DNA of 42,808 bases, from NCBI GenBank assembly GCA_937925925.1, contig CALANA010000049.1, positions 1 to 42,808 on the forward strand. Reading direction: 5' to 3'. Source of the DNA: an uncultured Chloroflexales bacterium. GTDB taxonomy: Bacteria > Chloroflexota > Chloroflexia > Chloroflexales > Chloroflexaceae. The notes below the pieces were generated by a model, which ran no database searches, was not told the DNA's origin, and saw only the letters and a program-made list of their open reading frames with translations. Within the stretch, counting starts at the first letter, position 1; every line of letters starts with the position of its first letter. Of this stretch, positions 1 through 7,933 are shown in pieces. The translations under genes were made by a program, and so were the position numbers.

Positions 1-435
1 GTCGTCCCGCTTCTCAACCGTATCGCGCTCCGGGTTGTCCGGGCTGACCACCTCGACCACCAGATCGGCCCCCAGCCAGTAGCGGTTCTGGCGGCGTGGG
101 TCGCGGGCATCCAGCAGGAGCAGCAGATCTGGCTCACGATATTTGCCGGGGCGAATCTGGAGCCGGAGTGGGGCAAATAGAACTTTACCACCGATATGCT
201 GTACATATGCCAGCAGTGCCAGGAAGATAAACTGTGATATAGATTGATGCTTATCGGTCGGCATTGGTAGCACCTCCAGTTCGCCATCGGTAAGCTCAAT
301 CAACCGCCGCGCATGGTCGGTCAGCCTCAGGTATTGCTCTTCCGTCCAGGTGCCCTGCAAGCGTGCCAGATCGACGGGTACCGTTCCGTCATTCCAGGTC
401 AGTTGCAATTCCGGGGGACAGGTTGTAGTAATCAT
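1..435 (-). CDS. Uma2-family putative endonuclease, 3' end beyond the window
   Basis: Reading the minus strand from an ATG at 433-435 gives 145 codons without a stop to the window edge, so the gene is partial. GGAGGAAG lies just upstream of the ATG. The protein matches the Uma2 (DUF820) family of PD-(D/E)XK nuclease-fold proteins, which are abundant in Chloroflexota and cyanobacteria. Visible family features are the LTDGELEVLPMP segment (about residues 48-59), the REPDLLLLLDAR strand with Asp103, and ADLVVEVVSPDNPERD (about 123-138) with Glu128 followed by a lysine near 142. These correspond to the acidic and lysine residues of the nuclease core. The biological role of Uma2 proteins is poorly established; many copies occur per genome, often next to repeats. 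The family call is firm and the nuclease activity is inferred. Confidence 0.88.
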   Translation of the reverse strand, partial: MITTTCPPELQLTWNDGTVPVDLARLQGTWTEEQYLRLTDHARRLIELTDGELEVLPMPTDKHQSISQFIFLALLAYVQHIGGKVLFAPLRLQIRPGKYREPDLLLLLDARDPRRQNRYWLGADLVVEVVSPDNPERDTVEKRDD

Positions 436-1078
436 CGCTTCCTCCTACTCCGCATCCGTGAGGCGTAACCATTACGCCGGCTGCATAGAGTGCAAGCCCT
501 GCGGATCGGGCCATACCTTCCAGTTTGTCATAGCACTGACAAAGCTGTACACCGAATTGGGCAATAAATTGACTTCGAATCGCATATAACTTCCAGGTTA
601 TCGTTGCACCCTGGCCTCAGTATACGCCGGAATACCGGTGACAGCAAGCATTCCAGCGCGGAACTCCAGGACGGCTGCCGTTTTTGTGCCGAGACCGGAC
701 GTGATGTCTGCGGCGACATCCTGGCGGCCTGACAGATAGGTGTGGAAGAACAGGTATAGCGAATATTGTAGCCCGCAATGCAGAGCAATGCGGAGCGATG
801 TATGACAATGCCCGCCATTGCCATACAATGCCGCGCATTCCGTTGCAACGACCATTATGCCAATCATGGCACTTGTTGTTTGGCAACGATCATGCCATGA
901 TCGTCGAGGCACCCCTCGTGGGTGTCCGCATTGCTCATATCGTTCCACATTGCCTGCATTGCATCCCATTGCATTCCACATTGCCCGCCTTGTCCTGCAT
1001 CACCCTGCATTACCCACATTGCCTCGTAACAACCATCATAGCGACCATCGCGCTCGTTGTTTGGCAATGCAAACAATG

Positions 1079-1273
1079 CGGGCACCCTCGAGGGGTGCCC
1101 CATGCGCATCAATGTAAGGGCGGCCGACCTTAAAACCCGTTGCCTTTCTGACAAAAAAAGCCAGTTTCGCTGGCCTTTTTTACCAGAAAAGGAGGGATTC
1201 CTGGGAGCCGTAGGCCCGAAACCCCCAACCGGAGGCTTACGTTGATGCGTAGGGGCACTCCTCGTGGGTGCCC
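1079..1273. repeat. Roughly 195-bp fold-back element
   Basis: The left arm, with GGGCACCC near 1079 and CATCAATGTAAG ending about 1118, is the imperfect reverse complement of the right arm, with CTTACGTTGATGCG from about 1228 and GTGGGTGCCC ending at 1273. The interior also folds: CCTTTCTG...AAAAAAGCCAG on the left pairs with CTGGCCTTTTTT...CAGAAAAGG on the right. The whole segment could form one long hairpin. It has no coding capacity and no target duplication was found. Confidence 0.6.
1153..1181. terminator. Bidirectional Rho-independent terminator-like hairpin
   Basis: An A-tract (1153-1159), GCCAG, a TTTCG loop, CTGGC and a T-tract (1176-1181) form the classic shape of a two-way intrinsic terminator. 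It sits at the centre of the fold-back element and is far from any intact gene, so what it would terminate is unclear. Confidence 0.6.
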
Positions 1274-1976
1274 TATGATCCTTGTTTCGCAATGGGGGCC
1301 AATGCGGGGCAATGTCGTGGAGTGTGGTCGATGCGGGTCATGGCCGTGCATGCCCTACAATGCGGGTACCCACGAGAGGTGCCCCTACGATCGCTGTTCC
1401 GCAATGGGGGCCAATGCAGAACCATGCGGGTCATTGTCTCGCATTGGCGCTCATTGCCATCGTTCTTTGTTTCGCAATGGGGGGCCAATGAGGGCCATGC
1501 TGTGTATTACCTACACTGCTTGCATTGCTGCGCAACGCCACGCATGGCCGCACAACATCCTACTCCATATGCACATTGGCTCTCCCATTGCATCGGGGCA
1601 CCGCTTGTGGGTGTCCTCTGTGGAAAGAAAATGTCGTTACTGAGCAACCCTTTGCATGGTTACCTCACAGCCAGCCCTCACACTAATAAGATCATCTTTG
1701 CCTTAAAAATATATGCACATTATGCCGCTGTTCTCCGTTTGTTATCATAGATCATGATACAATATTCTCAGAACCTGTCTGAAAAGAAGAGTGTGCAGGG
1801 CTACGCTCGGCATATTCCCTGCCCGCTGCTGTATGGTGGGCAGCAAAAGAATACCTGGAAGACAGCCCTTCCATGTCAACATGGTGGCAGCCATGCTGCT
1901 GCACTCCATACCCCTTTTCAGATACGTTCTCAGCTCGCGTGTTACTATGGGCAACCATTATGAGAAGGAGCAGCAG

Positions 1977-3458
1977 ATGAACGCAGATACCCCTGATGCC
2001 AGTGCATATCCCTTCTTTCTGGCTGGAGAATGGCTAGTCGGCCAGGATTCCTACGCGGTACGCAGTCCCTACAACCAGGCCATCGTCGGGCATGTCAGTC
2101 GCGCTACTCCCGCCGATCTGGAGCGAGCGATTCAGGCTGCAGAACGGGCACTGGTCGAGACCCGCCACCTATCGGCCTATCGTCGCTCCAGTATCTTGCG
2201 TACGATCTCGGCCAGCATCGAGGCCCGGAGCGAAGATCTGGCTCGGAGCATTGCAGAGGAAGCAGCCAAGCCGATCAAGCAAGCGCGGGCCGAGGTGCAA
2301 CGCAGTATCTTTACCTTTGCCCAGGCTGCTGAAGAAGCCAACCGCATTCCTGGCGAGATGCTCAATCTGGATGCCGCCGCCAGTGGTACCAATCGCCAGG
2401 GACTGGTGCGGCGCTTTCCAATCGGGCCAGTAGCTGCCATCACCCCGTTCAATTTCCCGCTGAACCTGGTAGCCCACAAGCTGGCCCCGGCTATCGCCGC
2501 CGGTTGCCCGGTGGTACTCAAGCCCGCCTCGCAAACCCCGATAACCGCGCTCAAGCTGGCGGCGCTCATTCACGAAGCGGGCTGGCCGGCGGGTGCCCTG
2601 AGCGTGCTGCCCCTGCGCAGTGCGGATGCAGCTCCGTTGGTAGAGGATGAGCGCTTCAAGCTGCTCACGTTCACCGGTAGTCCAGACGTGGGCTGGGCGA
2701 TGAAGGCGCGGGCCGGGCGCAAGCGTGTAACGTTGGAACTGGGCGGGAATGCGGGTGTTATTGTGCATCATGATGCTGATGTACATCTGGCGGCGACCCG
2801 TGCTGTGGTGGGCGGCTTTGCTTATGCTGGTCAGTCGTGCATCAGCGTGCAGCGCATCTTTGTGCATACGACGGTCTATGCGACTTTTATGGAACAGTTT
2901 GTGCCCGCCGTACGCGCACTCAAGCCGGGTGATCCGCTGGATGAGACGACCGACCTGTCGGCGCTGATCACGCCGGACGATGGTGAGCGGGTGGCGCGGT
3001 GGCTGGCCGAGGCACGTGCAGCCGGGGCCGAGATTGTGGTTGGCGGTGGCGTGCGGGGTGGGCTGGTCGAGCCAACTATTCTGGTCAATGCTGGCCCGGA
3101 ATTGCGCGTGAACTGCCAGGAGATTTTTGCACCCGTGGTGACGGTGCAGCCCTATGACGAATTTGCTACTGCAATTCAGGCTGTAAACAATAGCGACTAT
3201 GGTCTCCAGGCTGGCGTTTTTACCAACGATCTACGGCTGGTGTGGTATGCCTACGAGACACTGGATGTAGGCGGGGTGATCATCAACGACATCCCCTCCT
3301 GGCGCGTCGATCATATGCCTTATGGCGGCGTCAAACACAGCGGTTTTGGGCGTGAGGGTCTCAAATACGCCATCGAGGAGATGACCGAGCCGCGATTGCT
3401 GGTGCTGAACCTGGAGCCAGGCGAGCGGCCCTCTGTTCGTACCAACATCCCGATTTAG
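1977..3458 (+). CDS. Aldehyde dehydrogenase family protein (NAD(P)+-dependent)
   Basis: This 493-residue protein has the length and motifs of the ALDH superfamily, which oxidises aldehydes to acids with NAD(P)+ in the cytoplasm. Visible catalytic features are PFNFPLN with Asn159, the cofactor lysine in VLKPAS (Lys182), the FTGS turn, the general base Glu254 in TLELGGN, and the nucleophile Cys288 in GQSCIS. Start choice: the frame is open upstream to 1791, but the ATG at 1977 follows GAGAAGGAGCAGCAG, a good ribosome binding site, and fits family length. The aldehyde is not predictable from motifs; the sequence type resembles lactaldehyde, succinate-semialdehyde or non-phosphorylating glyceraldehyde-3-phosphate branches. 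It is followed after 106 bp by an acetyltransferase gene on the same strand. Confidence 0.93.
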   Translation: MNADTPDASAYPFFLAGEWLVGQDSYAVRSPYNQAIVGHVSRATPADLERAIQAAERALVETRHLSAYRRSSILRTISASIEARSEDLARSIAEEAAKPIKQARAEVQRSIFTFAQAAEEANRIPGEMLNLDAAASGTNRQGLVRRFPIGPVAAITPFNFPLNLVAHKLAPAIAAGCPVVLKPASQTPITALKLAALIHEAGWPAGALSVLPLRSADAAPLVEDERFKLLTFTGSPDVGWAMKARAGRKRVTLELGGNAGVIVHHDADVHLAATRAVVGGFAYAGQSCISVQRIFVHTTVYATFMEQFVPAVRALKPGDPLDETTDLSALITPDDGERVARWLAEARAAGAEIVVGGGVRGGLVEPTILVNAGPELRVNCQEIFAPVVTVQPYDEFATAIQAVNNSDYGLQAGVFTNDLRLVWYAYETLDVGGVIINDIPSWRVDHMPYGGVKHSGFGREGLKYAIEEMTEPRLLVLNLEPGERPSVRTNIPI

Positions 3459-3564
3459 AGGCAATGCCACTCCAGGACATGGATTAGTACTACCGTTGAA
3501 CAACATTGGAACACTGGTCGACTGGTAATAATGATTCGTAGGAACGCTGTTCGTCAAGAGGTAT

Positions 3565-4284
3565 ATGGTGATCGACCCCCAACAGATCGCACTGACCTTG
3601 CCCGACATTCCCCGCCACGTAGAACTACGTGGCATGCTGCTGTCTGATGTAGCACAGATCCGCAGCTTTGAACCAGGATCACCGCCGAACTTTGTGGCGC
3701 GGCATACTCTAACCGGTCTGGTAGTGATAGTCGGTCATCCGTCATCAGCCGCTATTGCGCAGGTCGTGCGTGATGACCCGAACGCGGTTGAGGTCGTGGC
3801 GGTAGCTGAGAATGATGCGCACGTGGCGGCAGCGCTAGCGGATTGGCACCGCGAACTGGCGATTCGGCATATCCTGGGCGGTGACTCCCACCAGCCTGAA
3901 CGTGCGCCAGGTGTTGTAGGCTGGCACACCCCGCCTGATGTTGCGGCGCTGGCGCATGTGCCCACCGATGTGCATGCCGACCTGATGCTTGCTGCTGCCC
4001 AGCAGGTGCCAATGGTTGCCACCTTTGTGAATGATCACCCTGTCTCCTTCTGCTACACCGGGGCCGAAACCGAGGGTTTCTGGGATATTGCGATCGACAC
4101 GCTGCCTGCCTATCGTCGGCGCGGCTATGCAGCACTGTGTGCTACCTTTTTGATCGACTATATGCAGCAGCGAGGCAAGCAATCGGTATGGGGCGCGGTT
4201 GTTTCGAATACGCCTTCGTTGCACCTGGCGACAAAACTCGGCTTTGTGCCCGCTGATCAGATCGTGCTGTTTACCCGTTATTGA
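3565..4284 (+). CDS. GNAT-family N-acetyltransferase
   Basis: The protein has 239 residues. The C-terminal half carries the GNAT acetyl-CoA-binding signature: the strand and loop DTLPAYRRRGYAALC, matching the Q/RxxGxG/A pyrophosphate loop, followed by a helix and then VVSNTPSLHLATKLGFVP, the typical asparagine-containing motif B end. The N-terminal half (about 1-120) is not clearly assignable and probably forms a second, degenerate GNAT-like lobe. The acceptor substrate is unknown. AAGAGG lies 5 bases before the ATG. It probably belongs to the same transcript direction as the dehydrogenase, though the 106-bp gap allows a separate promoter. Confidence 0.85.
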   Translation: MVIDPQQIALTLPDIPRHVELRGMLLSDVAQIRSFEPGSPPNFVARHTLTGLVVIVGHPSSAAIAQVVRDDPNAVEVVAVAENDAHVAAALADWHRELAIRHILGGDSHQPERAPGVVGWHTPPDVAALAHVPTDVHADLMLAAAQQVPMVATFVNDHPVSFCYTGAETEGFWDIAIDTLPAYRRRGYAALCATFLIDYMQQRGKQSVWGAVVSNTPSLHLATKLGFVPADQIVLFTRY

Positions 4285-4326
4285 CACGAGTTACGCGGTA
4301 GCGACGAGCGACCGTGTAACTCGTGT
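4284..4326 (+). promoter_or_regulatory. Intergenic stem-loop after the acetyltransferase gene
   Basis: ACACGAGTTAC (4284-4294) and GTAACTCGTGT (4316-4326) form a perfect 11-bp stem with a 21-base loop. It begins at the acetyltransferase stop codon. There is no T-tract, so it is either a weak terminator or mRNA-stabilising hairpin, or an operator for the next gene. Confidence 0.55.
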
Positions 4327-4349
4327 TATTGAAGGAACATACATACCTG

Positions 4350-5831
4350 ATGCTCAAATCAGAACACTTGCGACTCGCATTGTTGTTGACGGTTGTACTC
4401 GTGATCGCCGTGTATGCATCTGTACCGGTTCAGGCCCGATCTACAACCGAGGCGCTGGAGTTCTTTCTACAGGAACAGCGTCAGGCCCAGCGTATTCCAG
4501 GCCTGGCCTTCGCCCTCGTTCAAGACGGAGAAGTACGCTTCACCAGTGCCTATGGCGTCGATGGCTATGGCAACCCGCTTACCACCGATACCTCGTTTAT
4601 GCTCGGCTCGCTCAGTAAGTCGTTCACCGCGCTGGCGGTTATGACCCTGGTCGAAGATCAGCGGCTGGAACTGGATGTGCCCGTGCAACAATACCTGCCT
4701 GAGTTCACCCTGGCGGATCAGGCGGCGGCGGCAGCGATTACGGTGCGGCATCTGCTCAATCAGGTCAGTGGTCTGAGCGATAGTTCCGCCCCGGCTGCGG
4801 CAACCGCTGACCTGACCGATCTGCAGCAGGTGGTCGCCAGTCTGCACACGGCCACGACCACGACTGCGGTGGGCACCGAATTTGCCTATTTTAACCATAA
4901 TTATATGCTGCTGGGTCGCCTGATTGAGATCGTATCCGGCCAGACTTTCGCCGATTATCTGCGCGACGCCGTATTGACGCCGCTGGCGATGAACAATACC
5001 ACCGTTTCGGCTGCCCCGGCAGACTTGTCACAGACCGCTCCTGACCTGACCCCCGGTCATGTGACCCTGTTTGTGTTTCCACTGGCGCAGCAAGAACCGC
5101 TGCCCTATGGTGCGCCTGCGGGTGGGGTTATCTCGACTGCTCAGGATATGGCCCGCTATCTGGCGTTCTACACCGATCCGACACCGGCACTCGTCACGCC
5201 CGAGACGATCACGCTCATGTTGACCCGACGGGCTGACCTGGACAGTATGTATGCGATGGGTTGGTATGAAGTCGATCCACAGGCGGTACCACGGGTGATC
5301 GAACATAGCGGCGATGTCAGTACCTATCATGCCGACATGGTGTTTTTACCAGAAACAAACACGGCTTTTGTGTTGTTGTATAACCGTAACCACCTGATCT
5401 CAACGCTGACCAGCTTTCCTGAACTGCGCCAGGGCGTGGTGTCGATTCTGACTAGCAACGATGCCCGATCGGGGATGCTGAATACCACGAATGTCGGGAG
5501 TGTGCTGGGGATCATTGTTGTTCTCTCGGTACTCAAAGACCTGAGTGGCATCCTGAGCGCTCGACGCTGGGCACAGAACCAGCGCCGTAAACCGGGTGTG
5601 CGCCTGCTGGCACCGAGTCTGGATCTGGTGGTGCCGTTGGTGCTGCTGCTGTTGTTCCCAACGCTGATCGGGTGGTTGACTGGACGGCTCGTCACGTTTG
5701 CCACCGCGTTCTACCTCGCGCCGGATCTGGTGGGCTGGCTTATTATCGCCACCATCCTCGCGGTTGGGCGCAGCCTGGCACGCATGGTCGCTATGGTGCA
5801 GGTGGGCAGGGCAAGGGAATATGCCAGATGA
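4350..5831 (+). CDS. Membrane-anchored serine beta-lactamase-like hydrolase (class C/PBP4 fold)
   Basis: This 493-residue protein begins with a hydrophobic signal or anchor (about 7-29) and continues as a class C beta-lactamase/PBP-like serine hydrolase domain (about 33-370). The catalytic set is complete: SxxK as Ser87-Leu-Ser-Lys90, YxN as Tyr180-Phe-Asn182, and HSG at 319-321 in the KTG position. The C-terminal 110 residues hold about three hydrophobic segments (383-397, 425-444, 460-475), so the enzyme is tethered and faces outside. Family members cleave peptides, esters or amides; true beta-lactam resistance is not implied. Start choice: ATG 4350, after GAAGGA at 4331. An in-frame GTG at 4323 would add nine residues before the signal and falls inside the hairpin. 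Confidence 0.88.
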   Translation: MLKSEHLRLALLLTVVLVIAVYASVPVQARSTTEALEFFLQEQRQAQRIPGLAFALVQDGEVRFTSAYGVDGYGNPLTTDTSFMLGSLSKSFTALAVMTLVEDQRLELDVPVQQYLPEFTLADQAAAAAITVRHLLNQVSGLSDSSAPAAATADLTDLQQVVASLHTATTTTAVGTEFAYFNHNYMLLGRLIEIVSGQTFADYLRDAVLTPLAMNNTTVSAAPADLSQTAPDLTPGHVTLFVFPLAQQEPLPYGAPAGGVISTAQDMARYLAFYTDPTPALVTPETITLMLTRRADLDSMYAMGWYEVDPQAVPRVIEHSGDVSTYHADMVFLPETNTAFVLLYNRNHLISTLTSFPELRQGVVSILTSNDARSGMLNTTNVGSVLGIIVVLSVLKDLSGILSARRWAQNQRRKPGVRLLAPSLDLVVPLVLLLLFPTLIGWLTGRLVTFATAFYLAPDLVGWLIIATILAVGRSLARMVAMVQVGRAREYAR

Positions 5832-5920
5832 GAGCCAGGCAGTACTTCCCTCATATGTCGTGGCAGGAAAACCATGGCCCCTCCCGTGCTGGTGAGCAGA
5901 CTGAGTAGAAAAACAAAAAA

Positions 5921-5997
5921 TGGTACCCCCAGCGGGATTCGAACCCGCGATCTTCACCTTGAAAGGGTGACGTCCTGGGCCACTAGACTATGGGGGC
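5921..5997 (-). tRNA. tRNA-Glu (anticodon TTC), CCA encoded
   Basis: The minus strand folds as a complete cloverleaf: acceptor GCCCCCA pairing with TGGGGGT (first pair G-U), D arm with AGTCTAGTGG, anticodon stem TCACC/GGTGA around loop CTTTCAA giving anticodon TTC, and T arm with GGGTTCGAATCCC. Discriminator A and an encoded CCA end at 5921. An oligo-T stretch follows immediately on the minus strand (5904-5920), consistent with termination. It is monocistronic between convergent and divergent protein genes. Confidence 0.97.
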
Positions 5998-6010
5998 ACA
6001 CACGTTGAAT

Positions 6011-6040
6011 ATTATAACAGGGAATGCCGGGTTTTGGCAA
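6011..6040 (-). promoter_or_regulatory. Promoter of tRNA-Glu
   Basis: On the minus strand TTGCCA (6040-6035) and TATAAT (6016-6011) are separated by 18 bases, a near-consensus housekeeping promoter. The -10 box ends 13 bases before the tRNA 5' end, the expected distance for a short leader. Confidence 0.82.
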
Positions 6041-6061
6041 ATGTGTGCAGTTGGCACAAGC

Positions 6062-6090
6062 TTGACGCCAATCAATGGCTGACCTATACT
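6062..6090 (+). promoter_or_regulatory. Promoter of the XRE regulator / phosphatase-like operon
   Basis: TTGACG (6062-6067) and TATACT (6085-6090) are exactly 17 bases apart. Transcription would start near 6097, about 150 bases before the regulator start codon. Confidence 0.72.
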
Positions 6091-6105
6091 GAGATCACCA
6101 GGCGT

Positions 6106-6133
6106 GTCTGCGCACAATCTTGCGTGCGCAGAC
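6106..6133 (+). promoter_or_regulatory. Inverted repeat just after the predicted transcription start
   Basis: GTCTGCGCAC (6106-6115) and GTGCGCAGAC (6124-6133) are perfect 10-bp arms with an 8-base spacer. The position right after the predicted +1 is what an autorepressor operator would occupy, and the downstream gene encodes an XRE-type DNA-binding protein. A structural role in the leader RNA is equally possible. Confidence 0.5.
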
Positions 6134-6248
6134 AGACGCAGCGCTACGCTACCAGAACACGCTGCCCAACGCTTGCTCAGGATCGTCCATACCGGGGCAG
6201 CAACGCGATATGTCCTGAACATACTTGCTCGGAGGTGTCAACAACACG

Positions 6249-6620
6249 ATGCCCACACTCAACGAACGGATTGGCGCAGTGATCAAGCGCAAACGCCAGC
6301 GTGACCGACTGACGCAGAATGCGCTCGGAGCGTGTATTGGGGTCAGCGGCTCCTACATCAGTAGTATTGAGTCCGGTCAGACCGGGGTGCGCATTACCGA
6401 ACTGGAGGGTCTGGCAACTCAATTTCGTACCACGGCGATCGAGTTAATCAATGAGGCGGCCGGGCGCGATGAGTATACCTTTACCGCCTCGAACCGCGAA
6501 CGCGATGCTTTTCTGACGTTGTATGATACACTGACGCCAGAGCAACGCACGCTGGCGCGCACTTTCCTGCTCTTTCTGCGTGAACAGCAGGAGCGTGAGC
6601 GTCACGAGCCGGCGGAGTAG
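6249..6620 (+). CDS. XRE/Cro-type helix-turn-helix regulator
   Basis: This 123-residue protein has an N-terminal HTH_3 domain (about 5-62): LNERIGAVIKRKRQRDRLTQNALGA, the turn GVSGSYISSIESG and ITELEGLATQF match the five-helix lambda-repressor-like fold. The C-terminal half (about 70-123) is charged, with FLTLYDTLTPEQRTLARTFLLFLREQ probably forming helices for dimerisation. Start choice: ATG 6249, preceded by GGAGGT at 6231-6236; a TTG at 6225 is in frame but lies before the ribosome binding site. The phosphatase-like gene starts 3 bases after its stop, so the two are almost certainly co-translated. It may bind the inverted repeat at 6106-6133. Confidence 0.88.
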   Translation: MPTLNERIGAVIKRKRQRDRLTQNALGACIGVSGSYISSIESGQTGVRITELEGLATQFRTTAIELINEAAGRDEYTFTASNRERDAFLTLYDTLTPEQRTLARTFLLFLREQQERERHEPAE

Positions 6621-6623
6621 TCT

Positions 6624-7583
6624 ATGCTGCCAGTACACATCGTGATCGTCGGTGGTGCCGACACTGGTCGCGCACCGGTAACGGCAGCGCTCTTGCGGCG
6701 TTTGCTGGCAACCCGCAACCTGGACTGGGTCGTTGAGTCGGCGGGTGTCCTGGGCCACGACGATGATGTGGCTCAACCCGAAGCCCGTGATGCGCTGGCG
6801 GTGATCGGCCTGGATCTGAGCGATCACCGGGCGCGTTCGTTGACAGACGAACTGGCCGCAAGTGCCACTGTGTTGCTCGCCGTCGATAGTGGGATAGCGC
6901 GTGTGTTGCACCTGCGCTATCCTGCCGCTCTGCCGCGTATTACCACGCTGGGCGTTCTGGCTGGCCGCCAGCGTGATATTCCTGATCCCTTTCGGATGCA
7001 GGTGGGGGTGTGGCTGAATTATGCGCGTGAAATCGAAGCACTGCTTAAGGCTGGTCTGGACTCCCTGCTGGCGCTGGTTGGGCCACATGATCTACAGCAG
7101 ACTACACCGATGAGCGCTAGCAGTCAAGCCCTGCCCATTGGTTCGGATGCCGACAATGAACCAGGTGTGCCCGTCGAAACGCCGTCGGATACCTCCCGTG
7201 CTGCTGACGTTATCGTGCCCCCCCTCACGACCCTGCTACCAGCCAGCGAGCCAGCGCTCGCTCCTGATCGCAGTCAAGCCGTCGCTCGGTGCGAGCGTGT
7301 GCTGGCGTTGCTGACCGAGATGCCCGACCTGATGAGTTGGGATAATGTGCGCCGCCAGCTTGAAGCTGAGATCCGTAGCATTAGTACAATGCCCCAACCA
7401 GCAACTGACCTGAGTCAGCCCTACACGGCTATGTTGCTGGCGTTGCTGGGCATCAGCACCATGATGCCTGGTGCTGCGCAGTGCGCGATGCTCAGCAACG
7501 CCATCGGGCGGCTCCGAGGAAGTATCGATGCGCAGGCCATTGCCGCCCTGTCAGCAGAAATGGCGCGATGGGCTGATGGATAA
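6624..7583 (+). CDS. Low-molecular-weight protein tyrosine phosphatase-like protein lacking the catalytic cysteine
   Basis: The first 150 of 319 residues follow the LMW-PTP/arsenate reductase fold: strand HIVIV, P-loop region, then VVESAGVLG, ARDALAVIGLDLSDHRAR, and the general-acid loop IPDPF with Asp121. The P-loop normally reads C-x-G-N-x-C-R-S-P; here it is GGADTGRAP (residues 10-18). The nucleophilic Cys is Gly10, while the phosphate-binding Arg16 and the Pro remain. Dephosphorylation by the usual cysteine mechanism is therefore not expected; phosphate or phosphoprotein binding is possible. Residues about 150-319 form an unassigned extension with a low-complexity linker and a helical end. 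The gene starts 3 bases after the XRE gene, whose 3' end contains GGCGGAG as ribosome binding site. Confidence 0.78.
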   Translation: MLPVHIVIVGGADTGRAPVTAALLRRLLATRNLDWVVESAGVLGHDDDVAQPEARDALAVIGLDLSDHRARSLTDELAASATVLLAVDSGIARVLHLRYPAALPRITTLGVLAGRQRDIPDPFRMQVGVWLNYAREIEALLKAGLDSLLALVGPHDLQQTTPMSASSQALPIGSDADNEPGVPVETPSDTSRAADVIVPPLTTLLPASEPALAPDRSQAVARCERVLALLTEMPDLMSWDNVRRQLEAEIRSISTMPQPATDLSQPYTAMLLALLGISTMMPGAAQCAMLSNAIGRLRGSIDAQAIAALSAEMARWADG

Positions 7584-7693
7584 AAGGAGTTCGCGGAGAT
7601 CTGCGGTTCCCGCAACTCGTGCTGGCGAATGTTCCGAAACGGGTACGGGGACTCTGGTTTACAATTAGGATAGGCTTGTGATCGATCGTACGT

Positions 7694-7814
7694 GTAACCG
7701 TTCAGGGGAACGTTCGCCAGCGGGGGTTGCGCAGGGGCCGCAGGCCCCTGCGCAACCCTTAGAACCTGCCTGGAGCGGCACTGTTCCTCCAAACCAACCC
7801 ACCTGAACGGTTAC
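7694..7814 (-). mobile_element. MITE-like element, copy 1 (121 bp)
   Basis: The ends are the 13-bp inverted repeat GTAACCGTTCAGG, with the right end reading CCTGAACGGTTAC. The flanks are a perfect 9-bp direct repeat, ATCGTACGT, at 7685-7693 and 7815-7823, the mark of a transposition event. The interior contains a strong hairpin with GCAGGGGCC/GGCCCCTGC arms and a weaker one with GGAG/CTCC arms. There is no open reading frame, so mobility would depend on a transposase encoded elsewhere. Compared with copies 2 and 3 it is in reverse orientation. Confidence 0.9.
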
Positions 7815-7872
7815 ATCGTACGTCACACGATAGTACTAGTATAATCTTAAGCAAAAGTCCTTTTTCTATCCA

Positions 7873-7901
7873 TTGACGCCTGTTACTCCATCGTGTACAA
7901 T
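7873..7901 (+). promoter_or_regulatory. Candidate upstream promoter of the beta-helix protein gene
   Basis: TTGACG (7873-7878), a 17-base spacer and TACAAT (7896-7901) make a near-consensus housekeeping promoter about 165 bases before the start codon at 8067. Confidence 0.65.
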
Positions 7902-7933
7902 AAGAGCCAGTAGAATGCATTACTTTTTACAAT

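Larger units (their letters stand above)
770..1640. repeat. Dispersed CAATGC-rich and GGCACCC-palindrome repeat field
   Basis: The segment carries many CAATGC/GCATTG words and at least five imperfect palindromes with GGCACC/GGTGCC arms, near 908, 1080, 1249, 1364 and 1599. A 20-21 base motif, TTYCGCAATGGGGGCCAATG, occurs three times: 1285-1304, 1397-1416, and 1470-1490 with one extra G. The copies are irregularly spaced and imperfect, so this is a field of short palindromic repeats rather than a regular array. Confidence 0.7.
436..1976. other. Repeat-rich non-coding gap of about 1.5 kb
   Basis: No convincing gene is seen between the Uma2 start and the aldehyde dehydrogenase start. Open frames here are short, overlap on both strands and translate repeats. 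About 770-1640 is dense in CAATG/CATTG words and GGGCACC...GGTGCCC palindromes, listed separately. About 600-770 on the minus strand reads as a plausible protein tail (SGRQDVAADITSGLGTKTAA...), which could be a gene remnant but has no proper start. A small operator-like palindrome, TATCAT-N5-ATGATA, lies at 1743-1759 upstream of the dehydrogenase. Confidence 0.6.

Noticed and set aside
598..981. Minus-strand open frame of 127 codons ending in a protein-like stretch
   Set aside because: Its N-terminal half translates the CAATGC repeats and no ribosome binding site is seen. The last 50 codons could be a gene remnant but no family is recognised.
2169..2867. 232-codon minus-strand frame inside the aldehyde dehydrogenase gene
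   Set aside because: Antisense to a gene with all ALDH catalytic motifs; no independent support.
4350..5831. Naming the serine hydrolase a beta-lactamase resistance gene
   Set aside because: The SxxK/YxN/HSG set is shared by esterases and peptidases of the family, and the C-terminal membrane segments are unlike classical AmpC.
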